The notes: generated from the letters alone by a model not told the origin. 17,714 nt of DNA from Planctomycetaceae bacterium (GCA_031287585.1 JAITST010000420.1:1-17714); one strand, 5' to 3'; counted from the stretch's first letter, positions 1 through 8,832 are shown. Made by a program: numbers and translations.

Positions 1-2
1 CA

Positions 3-3000
3 CCACAGGGCGATGTCGATTTCCTCAGCGGCGACTGGCGAAAACTTTATACGTTTATGCTCAACGAAGCAGCCCGTCTCGGTATCGAAGTCAATATGAA
101 TAACGATGCCGGTTGGAACGGCAGCGGCGGAAAATGGATTAAACCAGAACACGGTATGCAAATGCTTACGTGGTCTGAAACTGCCGTTGACAAATCAACG
201 TCAAACGAAATCACTCTGCCCGAACCACAAAAACGTAACGGCTACTACCGCGACATCGCTGTCTTCGCGTTCCCAACTCCTACCGATGCCGCACAGAAAA
301 AAAGTACCGACGTAAACTCAAACCGCCGCGCAACACCAAACGGCAAATCAATCGTAAATCTGGACGACATCATCGACCTCACTGGCAAACTAAAAGAGAA
401 CAACACAATCGCGTGGCAAGTTCCCAACGAAAAATCGTGGACAATCGTCCGTATCGGTCACACCTGTAAAGGTAAGCTCGTCGGTCCCGCGCCAACAAGC
501 GGCGCGGGTTTGGAGTGTGATAAACTTTCCGTTGCCGCTGCCGAAGACGCATTCAACGGGCAAATCGGCAGACTTGTCGCCGAAAACAAATCATTAACCG
601 GTACAAACAAAACGTTCGTATCAACGCACATCGACAGTTGGGAAAACGGCTCGCAGAATTGGACACCGAAAATGCGTGAAGAATTCAAAACACGCCGCGG
701 TTACGACCTCTGGAAATTTTTACCGGTCTTCGTAGGTTACACTATCAACACGACCGACTACACCGACCGCTTCCTCTGGGACTTCCGGCGTACCGTTTCC
801 GAAATGGTTCTTGATAACTACGTCGGTACGTTCAAACGTCTCGCCAACGAACGCGGTATGAGACTTTCAATCGAAGCATACGACCAGGCACCGTGCGACC
901 ACCTCCAATTCGGCGGAATGGCGGACGAGCCGACTGGCGAATTTTGGTGCGGCGGCGATTGGAATCAAGGCGGCTCGGCAAGCGGCGATGGAGTGCGTCT
1001 CAACGATTGCAAAGGAATGGCATCGGCGGGACACATCTACGGCAAAAACATTATCGGCGCGGAAACTTTTACCGCAGGAAATCAGGAACGGTGGCTGCGT
1101 CATCCCGCGAATATCAAAGCACTCGGCGATTCCGCGTTCTGCGAAGGAATAAACCGTTTCGTGTTTCATCGTTATTCGTTTCAACCGTGGAAAGATATAA
1201 AGCCCGGATTGATGATGGGACCGTGGGGTATTCATTACGAACGAACAAATACGTGGTGGGAACTAACGCCCGCGTGGCACAAATATCTGGCACGCTGCCA
1301 GTTTATGCTGCGTCAAGGCGGCTACGTAGCGGACATCGCATACGTACAAGCGGAAGACTCGCCGCAGCACTACGCCAGCCACCCGCGTAACGGTTATCAG
1401 TGGGACCATTGTAACGTCGATACGGTTATGCAGATGACGGTCAAAGACGGAAGATTCACGTTGCCAAGCGGAGCAAGTTACAAAGTTTTGGTACTACCGA
1501 ACAGCGATAGAATGACACCGCAACTTTTGAAGAAGATAACTGAACTTGCCGATGCCGCAAAATCAAGACCTGAATCTGATAAATCGGTGTCTCCCGAAAT
1601 ACTATTGCAGAAAGAACCGTCTATCATTGGTAACAAACCAATTGGCACGTTTGGCTTGTCGAATTATCCTGAAAGTGATAACGAGGTCAGAGAACTCGCA
1701 AACAAACTTTGGGATTCGGGCAAGATTATATCGGGCAAGACTCCCGAACAAGTTTTGCAGGAGAAACTGATATATCCGGATTTCATCGTTGAAAATCGTG
1801 TAAACATTTTTCATCGGCGTTCAGACGATTACGATATTTATTTCGTAGCAAATCCGTCCGTGAACAAAACATCGTTCCGTATATCATTCCGAGCGGAAGG
1901 ACAACCTGAACTCTGGTATCCAGAAACTGGTAAGATAACTCTGTTACCGACTTACCAGCCAAGCGATAATCGAAGGACAGACGTTCTGTTACCATTGGAG
2001 TCAACCGAGTCGGTATTCGTGTTGTTCAAACGGCAAAAAACTGCGGACGTAGAAATTACGGATGCTATCACAAAGATTACACGTAACGGTGAGACGATAT
2101 TTGACATCGGTGTGCCGTCAAAAGCGAAGCCGGTAATCGAAATAGTGAACGCGAAGTATGGTACGTTCAGTGACGCGAAAAAAACACTCGCCGCGACAGA
2201 GACCGTGAAAAAGTTGCTGGACAACAACGCTAACGTCCGCGTAATCAAGGTAGCGGACATAACAGCGGCATTAGGCGACCCTGATTTCAATGTGGTAAAA
2301 ACGTTGCAGGTAGATTTCAAAGCAGCCGGAAAAATGTTCACCGCTTCGGCAAAAGATTTCGGCATGATAACGTTCGACGACGAATTTACAGCCCCGATGC
2401 CGTTTGAATACAGGAACAACGAAGTAGTTTTCACGGAAAGCGGCGATTACGAATTGCAAACGTTGACTGGCAAAGTGATAAAGAAAACAATAAAGTTACC
2501 TCAACCGTTTGAACTGGTCGGAGATTGGCAGGTTGAATTTGTTGACGCGAAAAACAAGCAAGAGGCAAAGTTCGACAAACTAATAAGTTGGAGCGACCGC
2601 CCAGAAGAGATAATCAAATACTTCAGCGGCACAGCCAAGTACAAGAAGAGTTTTGAAGTGCCAAAAGATTTCAAAACAAGCGTAGCGAACGGACAAAGGG
2701 TAAAACTCAATTTGGGCGAAGTCCGCGAGTACGCGGAGGTAGTAGTCAACGGAAAAGAACTAGGCGTGTTATGGACACTAAATAAAACAGTTGACATAAC
2801 AAATGCCATTCATGTTGACAAAGAAAACCAACTGGAAATCAGGGTGACGAACCTTTGGTGTAACCGTCTGATAGGGGACGAAATGTTGCCGCCAAACGGC
2901 GACCGCAACCCGAACGGAACACTAAAAGACTGGCCTAATTGGTTAAAAGAAAACAAACCTGATACCAGTGGTCGTCAAACATTTAGCATGTGGTCGCTAT

Positions 3001-3068
3001 GGGGAAAAGATGACCCGTTGCAACCGTCGGGGATACTAGGTCCCGTGACAATATACGCGGCAGAGTAA
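3..3068 (+). CDS. GH106-like alpha-L-rhamnosidase, secreted glycoside hydrolase (5' end outside window)
   Basis: The frame is open from base 3, so the first in-frame ATG at 57 is internal. 1021 residues are present; the N-terminus and presumably a signal peptide lie off the left edge. The start of the visible part ('DFLSGDWRKL', then 'LGIEVNMNNDAGW') is typical of the GH106 core. So are 'HIDSWENGSQNW' near 630-665, the 'GAETFTAGN' segment near 1055-1085, and the 'MGPWGIHYERTNTWWEL' block near 1213-1265. The last ~190 residues form a beta-sandwich, galactose-binding-like domain ('AEVVVNGKELGVLW', 'LWCNRLIGDE'). The family removes terminal alpha-L-rhamnose from pectin-type and other polysaccharides, outside the cell or in the periplasm. 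Catalytic residues are not assigned here. Substrate is inferred from family only; a divergent GH106 clan member with another specificity is possible. Confidence 0.85.
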   Translation, partial: PQGDVDFLSGDWRKLYTFMLNEAARLGIEVNMNNDAGWNGSGGKWIKPEHGMQMLTWSETAVDKSTSNEITLPEPQKRNGYYRDIAVFAFPTPTDAAQKKSTDVNSNRRATPNGKSIVNLDDIIDLTGKLKENNTIAWQVPNEKSWTIVRIGHTCKGKLVGPAPTSGAGLECDKLSVAAAEDAFNGQIGRLVAENKSLTGTNKTFVSTHIDSWENGSQNWTPKMREEFKTRRGYDLWKFLPVFVGYTINTTDYTDRFLWDFRRTVSEMVLDNYVGTFKRLANERGMRLSIEAYDQAPCDHLQFGGMADEPTGEFWCGGDWNQGGSASGDGVRLNDCKGMASAGHIYGKNIIGAETFTAGNQERWLRHPANIKALGDSAFCEGINRFVFHRYSFQPWKDIKPGLMMGPWGIHYERTNTWWELTPAWHKYLARCQFMLRQGGYVADIAYVQAEDSPQHYASHPRNGYQWDHCNVDTVMQMTVKDGRFTLPSGASYKVLVLPNSDRMTPQLLKKITELADAAKSRPESDKSVSPEILLQKEPSIIGNKPIGTFGLSNYPESDNEVRELANKLWDSGKIISGKTPEQVLQEKLIYPDFIVENRVNIFHRRSDDYDIYFVANPSVNKTSFRISFRAEGQPELWYPETGKITLLPTYQPSDNRRTDVLLPLESTESVFVLFKRQKTADVEITDAITKITRNGETIFDIGVPSKAKPVIEIVNAKYGTFSDAKKTLAATETVKKLLDNNANVRVIKVADITAALGDPDFNVVKTLQVDFKAAGKMFTASAKDFGMITFDDEFTAPMPFEYRNNEVVFTESGDYELQTLTGKVIKKTIKLPQPFELVGDWQVEFVDAKNKQEAKFDKLISWSDRPEEIIKYFSGTAKYKKSFEVPKDFKTSVANGQRVKLNLGEVREYAEVVVNGKELGVLWTLNKTVDITNAIHVDKENQLEIRVTNLWCNRLIGDEMLPPNGDRNPNGTLKDWPNWLKENKPDTSGRQTFSMWSLWGKDDPLQPSGILGPVTIYAAE

Positions 3069-3081
3069 CACTGATAGAATC

Positions 3082-3114
3082 GCAAGCGAGGGAACGCATA
3101 CTACCCTCGCTTGC
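3082..3114. terminator. perfect 11-bp hairpin after the GH106-like gene
   Basis: GCAAGCGAGGG (3082-3092) and its exact reverse complement (3104-3114) enclose an 11-nt loop, 13 bases after the stop codon. The stem is GC-rich and strong, but no T-tract follows, so it is not a classical intrinsic terminator. It may stabilise the mRNA 3' end or assist termination. Confidence 0.4.
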
Positions 3115-3172
3115 CGTCGGGCTGTGTTTGCTGGTAGAACTAGTTATATGTTCTTGAATAAAATTCCGTTTT

Positions 3173-3529
3173 ATGCTAGAATCAAGCAGTCATTTACGGC
3201 AATCACTGTTTTATTCGATTACCAACAAATTAGAGGAGTTAAAAGCAAAAATGGGTAATAAATTTATGGATTTGATTAGAGATGAGTACGAAGAGGCATT
3301 CGCGAAAGGCGAGACTAAAGGGAAAACAGAAGGCGAGATTAGGGGAAAAGTTAGGGCTAAAGCCGAGTCCGTTTTGTCTGCCCTCAAAATCCGTTTCAAT
3401 GATGTTCCACAAAATATCGTTGATGCCGTTTCGTCGTACACTGATTTAACGGCATTGGATTCACTACTTCAATGTGCGATTCTTTGCGGCAGCGTCAAGG
3501 AATTTGAAGATAGTTTAGTTCACGGGTAA
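3173..3529 (+). CDS. orphan C-terminal tail of an Rpn-type (PD-(D/E)XK transposase-like) protein
   Basis: 118 residues. The middle is a charged, Gly/Lys/Glu-rich helix ('AKGETKGKTEGEIRGKVR'). It is followed by a helical tail with the pattern 'AESVLSALKIRFNDVPQNI...YTDLTALDSLL...SVKEFEDSL'. That tail closes many Rpn/YhgA-like and DUF4351-type proteins. The N-terminal nuclease domain is absent: an in-frame TGA at 3155-3157 closes the frame upstream and no D...ExQ motif is present. ATG 3173 has no ribosome site; ATG 3251 has AGGAG at 3234-3238 (12-nt spacing) and may be the real start if this is translated. I read it as a decayed remnant of an Rpn gene, though a free-standing small helical protein cannot be excluded. 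The tail differs from that of the intact Rpn protein at 13938-14774, so it comes from another subfamily. Confidence 0.55.
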   Translation: MLESSSHLRQSLFYSITNKLEELKAKMGNKFMDLIRDEYEEAFAKGETKGKTEGEIRGKVRAKAESVLSALKIRFNDVPQNIVDAVSSYTDLTALDSLLQCAILCGSVKEFEDSLVHG

Positions 3530-3583
3530 AAGCCGCGAACGTCGGTGAGCGTGACTGCGTTACCGTTGTTGTATGCGTCCAAC

Positions 3584-3605
3584 TTTCAACCGTGACAAGT
3601 ATAAC
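3584..3605 (+). repeat. 22-bp intergenic motif, copy 1
   Basis: TTTCAACCG, four variable bases, AAGTATAAC. The same motif recurs at 5909-5930 with 19 of 22 identical positions. Here it lies 32 bases before the squalene-synthase ATG; TATAAC (3600-3605) could act as a -10 box, but no good -35 is visible. Confidence 0.35.
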
Positions 3606-3637
3606 GTCTGAATTTTCATTTTTCACACATTAAACCG

Positions 3638-4660
3638 ATGCACAATCCCAAAACTTTTTCGCTCAAATCCTCGCGTCAATACTGCAAACATTTGACCTAC
3701 CAATCGAAGTCAAGTTTTGTTCCCGCGTTTCGTTTGTTACCGTCCGCGAAACGTGAAGCGATGGAGATTTTGTATGCGTTCAATCGTTTCACAGACGACC
3801 TCGCCGATGAGCCGTTGCAACCAGACGAACCCGATACACGGCTTGCAATGTTAGACGAATGGCGAGCCGTTACTGAAATTGCACTCGACGATACCGCCCG
3901 CGAAAAATCAAACGATGCCGCGTTCTTCAACGACATCCACGAACAATTTCCAAACTGCAACGGTATCGTTTTACTACCGTCGGTACGTTACATACTCGAC
4001 CAGTTCAATGTTCCCCGTGACGCACTGTTGCAGGTAATCGAAGGCGTAACGAGTGATGTCGAGCCGCAGCGATTCGCAACATTCGACGACGCGTCGGCGT
4101 ATTGTCACCAGGTCGCAACGGCAGTCGGGTTTGCGGCGTTGGCAATCTGGGGTACAAAAGAACCGTTATTTTCAGAGCCGGTAATCAAGGCGGCACAATG
4201 TTGTGGTATAGCGTTCCAATGGACAAACATTTTGCGTGACTTGGCGGAGGACTATCAAAACAACAGAATCTACATACCGCTCGACGAACTAAACCGCGTA
4301 GGATTTACGGAAAAACAATTCGGTTCGCTGTTCGACCGAAAAAACTGGCTAGCCTTAAAACAACCGCCAAAAGAAAAAGACGCAAGCGCGTTGTTCGCCC
4401 ACAGAGAAAATTTACGTTTCATTGACGAGTACGAACAAAAATATTATCGTTTAATTGGTATCCAGTTGCAACGCTGCGAGGGCTACTACCGGACGGCGTG
4501 GAATCTAACAAACTACATAGACAGCGACGGCAAAAAGATATTCAAAAAAATGTACGCGGCATATCATAAACTATACGAAAAAATAGCACGCAGACCGAAC
4601 AAAATTTTGGAAGGGAAGATACGATTGTCTGTGTGGGATAAAATACGTTTGATGTTTTAA
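3638..4660 (+). CDS. squalene/phytoene synthase family protein (HpnC/HpnD-like)
   Basis: 340 residues, the usual family length. It belongs to the trans-isoprenyl diphosphate synthases that join two prenyl diphosphates head to head. Both metal-diphosphate-binding Asp motifs are visible: 'RFTDDLADEP' at residues 50-59 and 'NILRDLAEDYQNNRIYIP' at 197-214. The opening 'SRQYCKHLTYQSKSSFVPAFRLLP' region and the C-terminal 'YYRTAWNLTNYI...MYAAYHKLYEKI' helix are also family-typical. In bacteria that use HpnC, HpnD and HpnE, two such proteins act in sequence to give squalene for hopanoids; a second homologue and the amine oxidase are not in this window. Phytoene synthesis is the alternative. The start ATG lacks a Shine-Dalgarno site. 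It is convergent with aroB, 83 bp apart. Confidence 0.88.
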   Translation: MHNPKTFSLKSSRQYCKHLTYQSKSSFVPAFRLLPSAKREAMEILYAFNRFTDDLADEPLQPDEPDTRLAMLDEWRAVTEIALDDTAREKSNDAAFFNDIHEQFPNCNGIVLLPSVRYILDQFNVPRDALLQVIEGVTSDVEPQRFATFDDASAYCHQVATAVGFAALAIWGTKEPLFSEPVIKAAQCCGIAFQWTNILRDLAEDYQNNRIYIPLDELNRVGFTEKQFGSLFDRKNWLALKQPPKEKDASALFAHRENLRFIDEYEQKYYRLIGIQLQRCEGYYRTAWNLTNYIDSDGKKIFKKMYAAYHKLYEKIARRPNKILEGKIRLSVWDKIRLMF

Positions 4661-4743
4661 CGCGGGACAGACGCTTGTCGCAAAAAATACCAATGTTCAA
4701 AATCAATTTTCTACTGTTCTGGGCTGCTGTTTTCTAAATTTTA

Positions 4744-5847
4744 TCATTCTTCCAAAATCCGTTTCACTTCATCTATATCGCCAACTTCCGTCAGTTCACA
4801 CTTTCCCGCACTGGTCGGCAACACGAATTTCAGCCGCCCATTTTCTACCTTTTTATCACGCGACATCAATTTTATAATCGTCCCCGCATCCCACTTCGGC
4901 AACTGCGGTAAATCCGATGGTTTTACCGGTAAGCGTAAACTTTTGTGCAACTCGATGACACGTTCTAACATTGCGTTGTCAACCAGCCCCAGCCGCACCG
5001 CTAATCGTGTCGCCAGTACCGAACCGACCGCGACCGCCTGCCCGTGTAAAACTTTGTACTCCGAGTGCGTCTCGAATGCGTGAGCGAACGTATGACCAAA
5101 ATTCAATAACGCCCGCAAGCCAGTTGTCTCACGTTCGTCCCGCGAAACAATGTCCGCCTTAATCCGGCAACAAGCATTGACAATCGTTCCGAGCGTTGAC
5201 GGTTCACGCGCAAGAACTTTCGCCGCGTCCGTCTCCAACAACCGCCAAAGCGATTCGTCAAGCGAAACCGCGTACTTCGCAACCTCGCCCAATCCGCAAG
5301 CAAACTGGTCGTCGTCGAGTGTCGCAAGCGTACTGGTATCAATCAAAACCGCAACAGGTTGGTAAAACGCGCCAACCGAATTTTTCGCAGACGGCAAGTT
5401 AATCCCGACTTTACCGCCAACCGAACTGTCAACCTGTGCGAGCAATGTAGTAGGAACCTGAAAAAAACGTATCCCGCGCAAAAAAGTAGAAGCAACAAAA
5501 CCACCAAGGTCGCCAATAACACCGCCGCCAACTGCAACCAACACGCTTTGGCGGTCAACATCTTCATCAACCAAAGCCGTCCAAAGTGAATTTGCTGTCT
5601 CAATTGTCTTACTCTGTTCACCAGCGGCGACAATCAAAATCGCAGCATCGATACCGGATTGAGCGAGCGACTCCGCAACAGTCCGGGCGTAGCCCAACCG
5701 CTGAACGTTGTCGTCGGTCAATACGACACAATGAGTAACCGTTTGCGGCAACGACGACAAAATAACACCAGCCCGCCCAAGCGAACCGTCGCCAGTAGCG
5801 GAACCGATTTCAATTTGGTAAGAACGGTCAGAAAGAGAAACGAGCAT
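4744..5847 (-). CDS. aroB: 3-dehydroquinate synthase
   Basis: Converts DAHP to 3-dehydroquinate, the second step of the shikimate pathway, in the cytoplasm with NAD and a divalent metal. From ATG 5847 it has 367 residues, normal for AroB; a TTG at 5889 would add 14 residues that look non-conserved. The NAD-binding 'GGGVIGDLGG' is at 107-116 and the conserved 'PTTLLAQVDSSVGGKVGIN' at 132-150. The metal ligands are seen as E188 ('GLGEVAKY'), H252 ('FGHTFAHAFE') and H268 ('LHGQAVAVG'); the two His are 16 apart, as in characterised enzymes. The gene is last in the minus-strand series, 88 bp after the sulfatase-like gene. No clear promoter or ribosome site is visible directly upstream, so it may be read from the gene before it. 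Confidence 0.97.
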   Translation of the reverse strand: MLVSLSDRSYQIEIGSATGDGSLGRAGVILSSLPQTVTHCVVLTDDNVQRLGYARTVAESLAQSGIDAAILIVAAGEQSKTIETANSLWTALVDEDVDRQSVLVAVGGGVIGDLGGFVASTFLRGIRFFQVPTTLLAQVDSSVGGKVGINLPSAKNSVGAFYQPVAVLIDTSTLATLDDDQFACGLGEVAKYAVSLDESLWRLLETDAAKVLAREPSTLGTIVNACCRIKADIVSRDERETTGLRALLNFGHTFAHAFETHSEYKVLHGQAVAVGSVLATRLAVRLGLVDNAMLERVIELHKSLRLPVKPSDLPQLPKWDAGTIIKLMSRDKKVENGRLKFVLPTSAGKCELTEVGDIDEVKRILEE

Positions 5848-5908
5848 ATTATAAATCTGTAAGTAAGGTTGAAACTGTAAATGAAACAAATTTTATATTG
5901 GGAGTAAT

Positions 5909-5930
5909 TTTCAACCGCGGTAAGTATAAC
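5909..5930 (+). repeat. 22-bp intergenic motif, copy 2
   Basis: Second copy of TTTCAACCG, four variable bases, AAGTATAAC (19 of 22 positions as at 3584-3605). It lies between the sulfatase-like stop codon and the aroB start. Read on the minus strand it contains TATACT, a possible -10 box for aroB, but no matching -35 was found. Confidence 0.35.
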
Positions 5931-5935
5931 ACATT

Positions 5936-8179
5936 TTACTGAATTGTTCTTCCATCTTTTACCGCGATATTTTCTGTTGTTAGTTTATTCACTGACACTG
6001 GAATTCCGTTTATTACTCTGATTGTTCTTCCTAGTTTTGCGTGTTTGTTGCTATCCGGCAAAACTACAAACAGTTCGTACTCACCGTCAGGAATGTCTGA
6101 TAAATCCAGCATTGCTTTTGCCACCCAGCATCGTGTTTTGTTGAATGTTGATTTTACCGCGTCAGTAAAATCTTTAAGCGGTTGACGACCGCCCACTTTG
6201 CGTAATTTATACGCAACTTTTAATGGGGTTATGTATTGTATTGTATTGTATTGTATTGGCGGCGAAAGTCCTAGCAGTAATTTTGTGTTATCCAGTTTCC
6301 CGATTTCATCGTATTCGTCGCCTAGAATTTCTACCTTTACTTCGTTTGATTGTAACGTTACATACTGAAATTGAATTTCAACTTGTTCACCAGCCGCCAT
6401 TGTTTTGTTTACAAACTTTTGAGCGGTCACATCTGATTTGCTACGATGTACATTGTGATTTTTGCGGCTTTCTTCAACTTCACGCGGTACATCATACCAT
6501 GAAAAAGAACCTTCCGGACACTCAATGCCAAGTTCGGTCAAAATCGCTGGCGTAGTGTCTTTGATTTGCAACGGCGAACTATTGACCTGTAAAACATCAC
6601 TATGATGTGACGGACGTTTGACGAGCAACAACGCGCGATACGCATTGGCATTGTCAAACGATGTCTCTGGGAAACCGCGAAATCCGTGATCAGACATAAC
6701 AATAATCAGTGAGTTGTCGTATGAATTTGTCTCTTTGAGTTTTGCAAGGTAGTCGTGAACAATTCTTGTTACTCCGATTCCCTGACACATCACAGTATCA
6801 GCCCGCGTACTCTTTTCGACTTTCGCAAATTTGTTCAGGCGAAAATGAGGATGACAACCGCTCAAATGGAAATACTTGAACTGTTTTTGGTTTGGGGTGA
6901 ACGCACGCGGCGTTGACTTTATTTTCTCGTAAACTTCTTCGTCTTCATATACCTGATACGCCGGAATGAACACTCTATCGCTCGCGTTAGGGTTGTACGA
7001 TGAAAGTTTATTTCTAATCGTGCCGAAATTGTTGTAGCAATATGACTTGAAAAATGTTGGTACAGAGCGGAACAACGTCAATTCGATAAGTTGTGACATA
7101 CTCATCAAGTTATCCAAAAACGATTGTTCATTGAACATTTTCGCTCGCCTGATATTCGATAAATGATTGGGATTCCACGCAATCGAAGTTGGGTCTGCGG
7201 TACACACTGAACACGTGTAACCGTTACGCGATAACATATCGAACAACGTGAAAGGACGAGCGTAAGCGTCGTTCAAAAATTCTGAATATGCGTTATCAGC
7301 GATTTCGTTCATACCCAATATTTTACGAGTACCTGTCTTCTTATCGGAGGCAGAGATTGACGATTGTTTGTTCGCCGCCGGATTTTTTACTTCGTCAGGA
7401 ACTTCGCAACTGGTTGTTATTTGCGGGATACAATATGCTGTGGCTGGAACATCGCACAAACAGTTATTGAAGTACGTGAAGTCGTGAAACGTTTCAGATA
7501 CCAACGGCTCGTCTTCGAGTAATTTGTCGAAGATGCTAGCACCAAATTCGTCTAGTATTAGCAGGTGAACGTCTGTGTCGTCAGAATAATCGAACAGACC
7601 ATTGAGTGTCCATTCCGAATTTTTCCACGAAATTTTATTGTCGCTGTATGTTCTGCATAAAACTGCATTTTCAATTACATTGTATGAGGAAAACAACATT
7701 GCTATAATTTGCGTTGCTATTACTATTGACGCGAGACGGATTGTGTAGTTTGAAAACCATCTGCGGCAACGTATTATGCAAACAATCACCGTAACGTAAC
7801 AAAATACTTCGAGTAACATATTGAATCGAAACTTGCTCCATTCAATATCAGAACCATCGAGTACGCCGAATTTCCACGCAAATACGTTACTTTGAATCCA
7901 CAAGAGAACACCAGCAGCCAGTAAACCAAGATTGATAAACGTGAACCATTTTTTGTTACGCAAAAATACAAACGGCAGGTTCAAACAAAACAATACAAGT
8001 GAAGTCGTTATGACAAATATACTGAGTATCGAGACCACTTGTTCCGGTGTACCAGACACCTCTCCCAAGTTTGAATGGAATATCGAAAACGCTGTACACG
8101 CTATTGTGACAGGTAATAATAGTGAAACGGAAATGTTTTTCAGTAACAGATTGAATGTGCTTGGTGCGGTATTTTGCAT
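5936..8179 (-). CDS. membrane-anchored sulfatase-like / LTA-synthase-like protein (alkaline phosphatase superfamily)
   Basis: 747 residues. The N-terminus has about five hydrophobic segments (near 17-34, 47-72, 78-97, 119-138, 147-167). They are followed by an extracytoplasmic hydrolase/transferase domain (about 203-570) and a C-terminal beta-rich region (about 595-747). Superfamily marks are 'DVHLLILDEFG' (203-213, metal-binding Asp), 'CDVPATAYCIP' with T247 in the usual nucleophile position, 'HLSGCHPHF' (438-446) and 'SDHG' (496-499). Such proteins transfer or remove phospho- or sulfo-groups on envelope glycans or lipids; the substrate here is unknown. A pentanucleotide microsatellite at 6234-6258 encodes residues 641-649. 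Its own promoter is readable at 8232-8260. It sits between dciA-like and aroB on the same strand without obvious functional linkage. Confidence 0.78.
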   Translation of the reverse strand: MQNTAPSTFNLLLKNISVSLLLPVTIACTAFSIFHSNLGEVSGTPEQVVSILSIFVITTSLVLFCLNLPFVFLRNKKWFTFINLGLLAAGVLLWIQSNVFAWKFGVLDGSDIEWSKFRFNMLLEVFCYVTVIVCIIRCRRWFSNYTIRLASIVIATQIIAMLFSSYNVIENAVLCRTYSDNKISWKNSEWTLNGLFDYSDDTDVHLLILDEFGASIFDKLLEDEPLVSETFHDFTYFNNCLCDVPATAYCIPQITTSCEVPDEVKNPAANKQSSISASDKKTGTRKILGMNEIADNAYSEFLNDAYARPFTLFDMLSRNGYTCSVCTADPTSIAWNPNHLSNIRRAKMFNEQSFLDNLMSMSQLIELTLFRSVPTFFKSYCYNNFGTIRNKLSSYNPNASDRVFIPAYQVYEDEEVYEKIKSTPRAFTPNQKQFKYFHLSGCHPHFRLNKFAKVEKSTRADTVMCQGIGVTRIVHDYLAKLKETNSYDNSLIIVMSDHGFRGFPETSFDNANAYRALLLVKRPSHHSDVLQVNSSPLQIKDTTPAILTELGIECPEGSFSWYDVPREVEESRKNHNVHRSKSDVTAQKFVNKTMAAGEQVEIQFQYVTLQSNEVKVEILGDEYDEIGKLDNTKLLLGLSPPIQYNTIQYITPLKVAYKLRKVGGRQPLKDFTDAVKSTFNKTRCWVAKAMLDLSDIPDGEYELFVVLPDSNKHAKLGRTIRVINGIPVSVNKLTTENIAVKDGRTIQ
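6234..6258. repeat. pentanucleotide microsatellite (TATTG)x5 inside the sulfatase-like gene
   Basis: Five perfect TATTG units on the plus strand, read as CAATA units by the minus-strand gene. They encode the IQYNTIQY stretch of residues 641-649. A 5-bp unit gained or lost would shift the frame, and both other frames meet a stop within about 10 codons after the repeat. Confidence 0.95.
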
Positions 8180-8231
8180 CTTGGTAATTGATGATAGTGA
8201 AAAATTTTTTTAGGAAATCTGACGTGCCGTG

Positions 8232-8260
8232 AGTGTAGTAAAATAAATATAACGTGTCAA
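8232..8260 (-). promoter_or_regulatory. sigma70-like promoter for the sulfatase-like gene
   Basis: On the minus strand, a perfect TTGACA (8255-8260) and TACACT (8232-8237) are separated by 17 bp. Transcription would begin near 8225, leaving a leader of about 45 bases before ATG 8179. The rest of the 8180-8371 gap shows no gene. Confidence 0.6.
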
Positions 8261-8371
8261 GATGAATTTGTGCGCAGATATATCGAACACGATTGAGAAT
8301 TGGTAATTGTTGGCGGTAAAAGTATGTATCCTGCGTCTTACGATAGGGAAAGTTATAAAAACAAGTACCAA

Positions 8372-8719
8372 TCAAAACACTTTCACGATAAACTTCAAAC
8401 TTGTTATCCCTTCGTCGGGCAGCGATTGCTGTAACGCTGCCAGCAACTCGTCAACGCGAAACATCATCTCTTGCAGATAAACATTATGCGAAACGTAAAC
8501 TTCCAAACAGCCGCGACGTTTTTTGCCCGGTCTTGTAACCTTGTTGAATGTTTCACCTGCCGCCGCCGCCCACGCCGTTTCTAGTTTATCGTTTTCAAGT
8601 TGACGGTTGTATCCATACTGCGACATTACCTGATTCAGCACCGTATCAATCTTGACAACGTGTGACCCCGATTTATTTAACCCGCGAAGATTATCATTTT
8701 TGTTTGAACGTTTTGGCAT
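8372..8719 (-). CDS. DUF721 / DciA-like protein
   Basis: 115 residues. It shows the DUF721 layout: a basic N-terminal tail (residues 1-20), an early helix ('VLNQVMSQYGYNRQLENDKLETAW'-type segment), the 'AWAAAAGETFNKVTRPGK' turn, and a strand-helix core in which 'GCLEVYVSHNVYLQEMMFRVDELLAALQQSL' is followed by a final 'ITSLKFIVKVF' strand. DciA proteins help place the replicative helicase DnaB at the origin in bacteria that lack the phage-derived loader DnaC; that role is family knowledge and not shown for this protein. The start ATG has no Shine-Dalgarno site. It follows kamA by 113 bp on the same strand; no convincing promoter is seen in that gap. Confidence 0.75.
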   Translation of the reverse strand: MPKRSNKNDNLRGLNKSGSHVVKIDTVLNQVMSQYGYNRQLENDKLETAWAAAAGETFNKVTRPGKKRRGCLEVYVSHNVYLQEMMFRVDELLAALQQSLPDEGITSLKFIVKVF

Positions 8720-8832
8720 CGAAAATGTTTTCTGATAATTTTTCGCACAGGGCTTTGGTCACTGCTGAATATTGTCCACAAAAATCTGTCACGTCCGTAG
8801 AGAGCAAGCAAAAACTCAATAAATCGGGATTA

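Noticed and set aside
893..1390. 165-codon plus-strand frame inside the rhamnosidase-like gene
   Set aside because: Arg-rich composition and full overlap with conserved GH106 motifs in the main frame show that it is a shadow.
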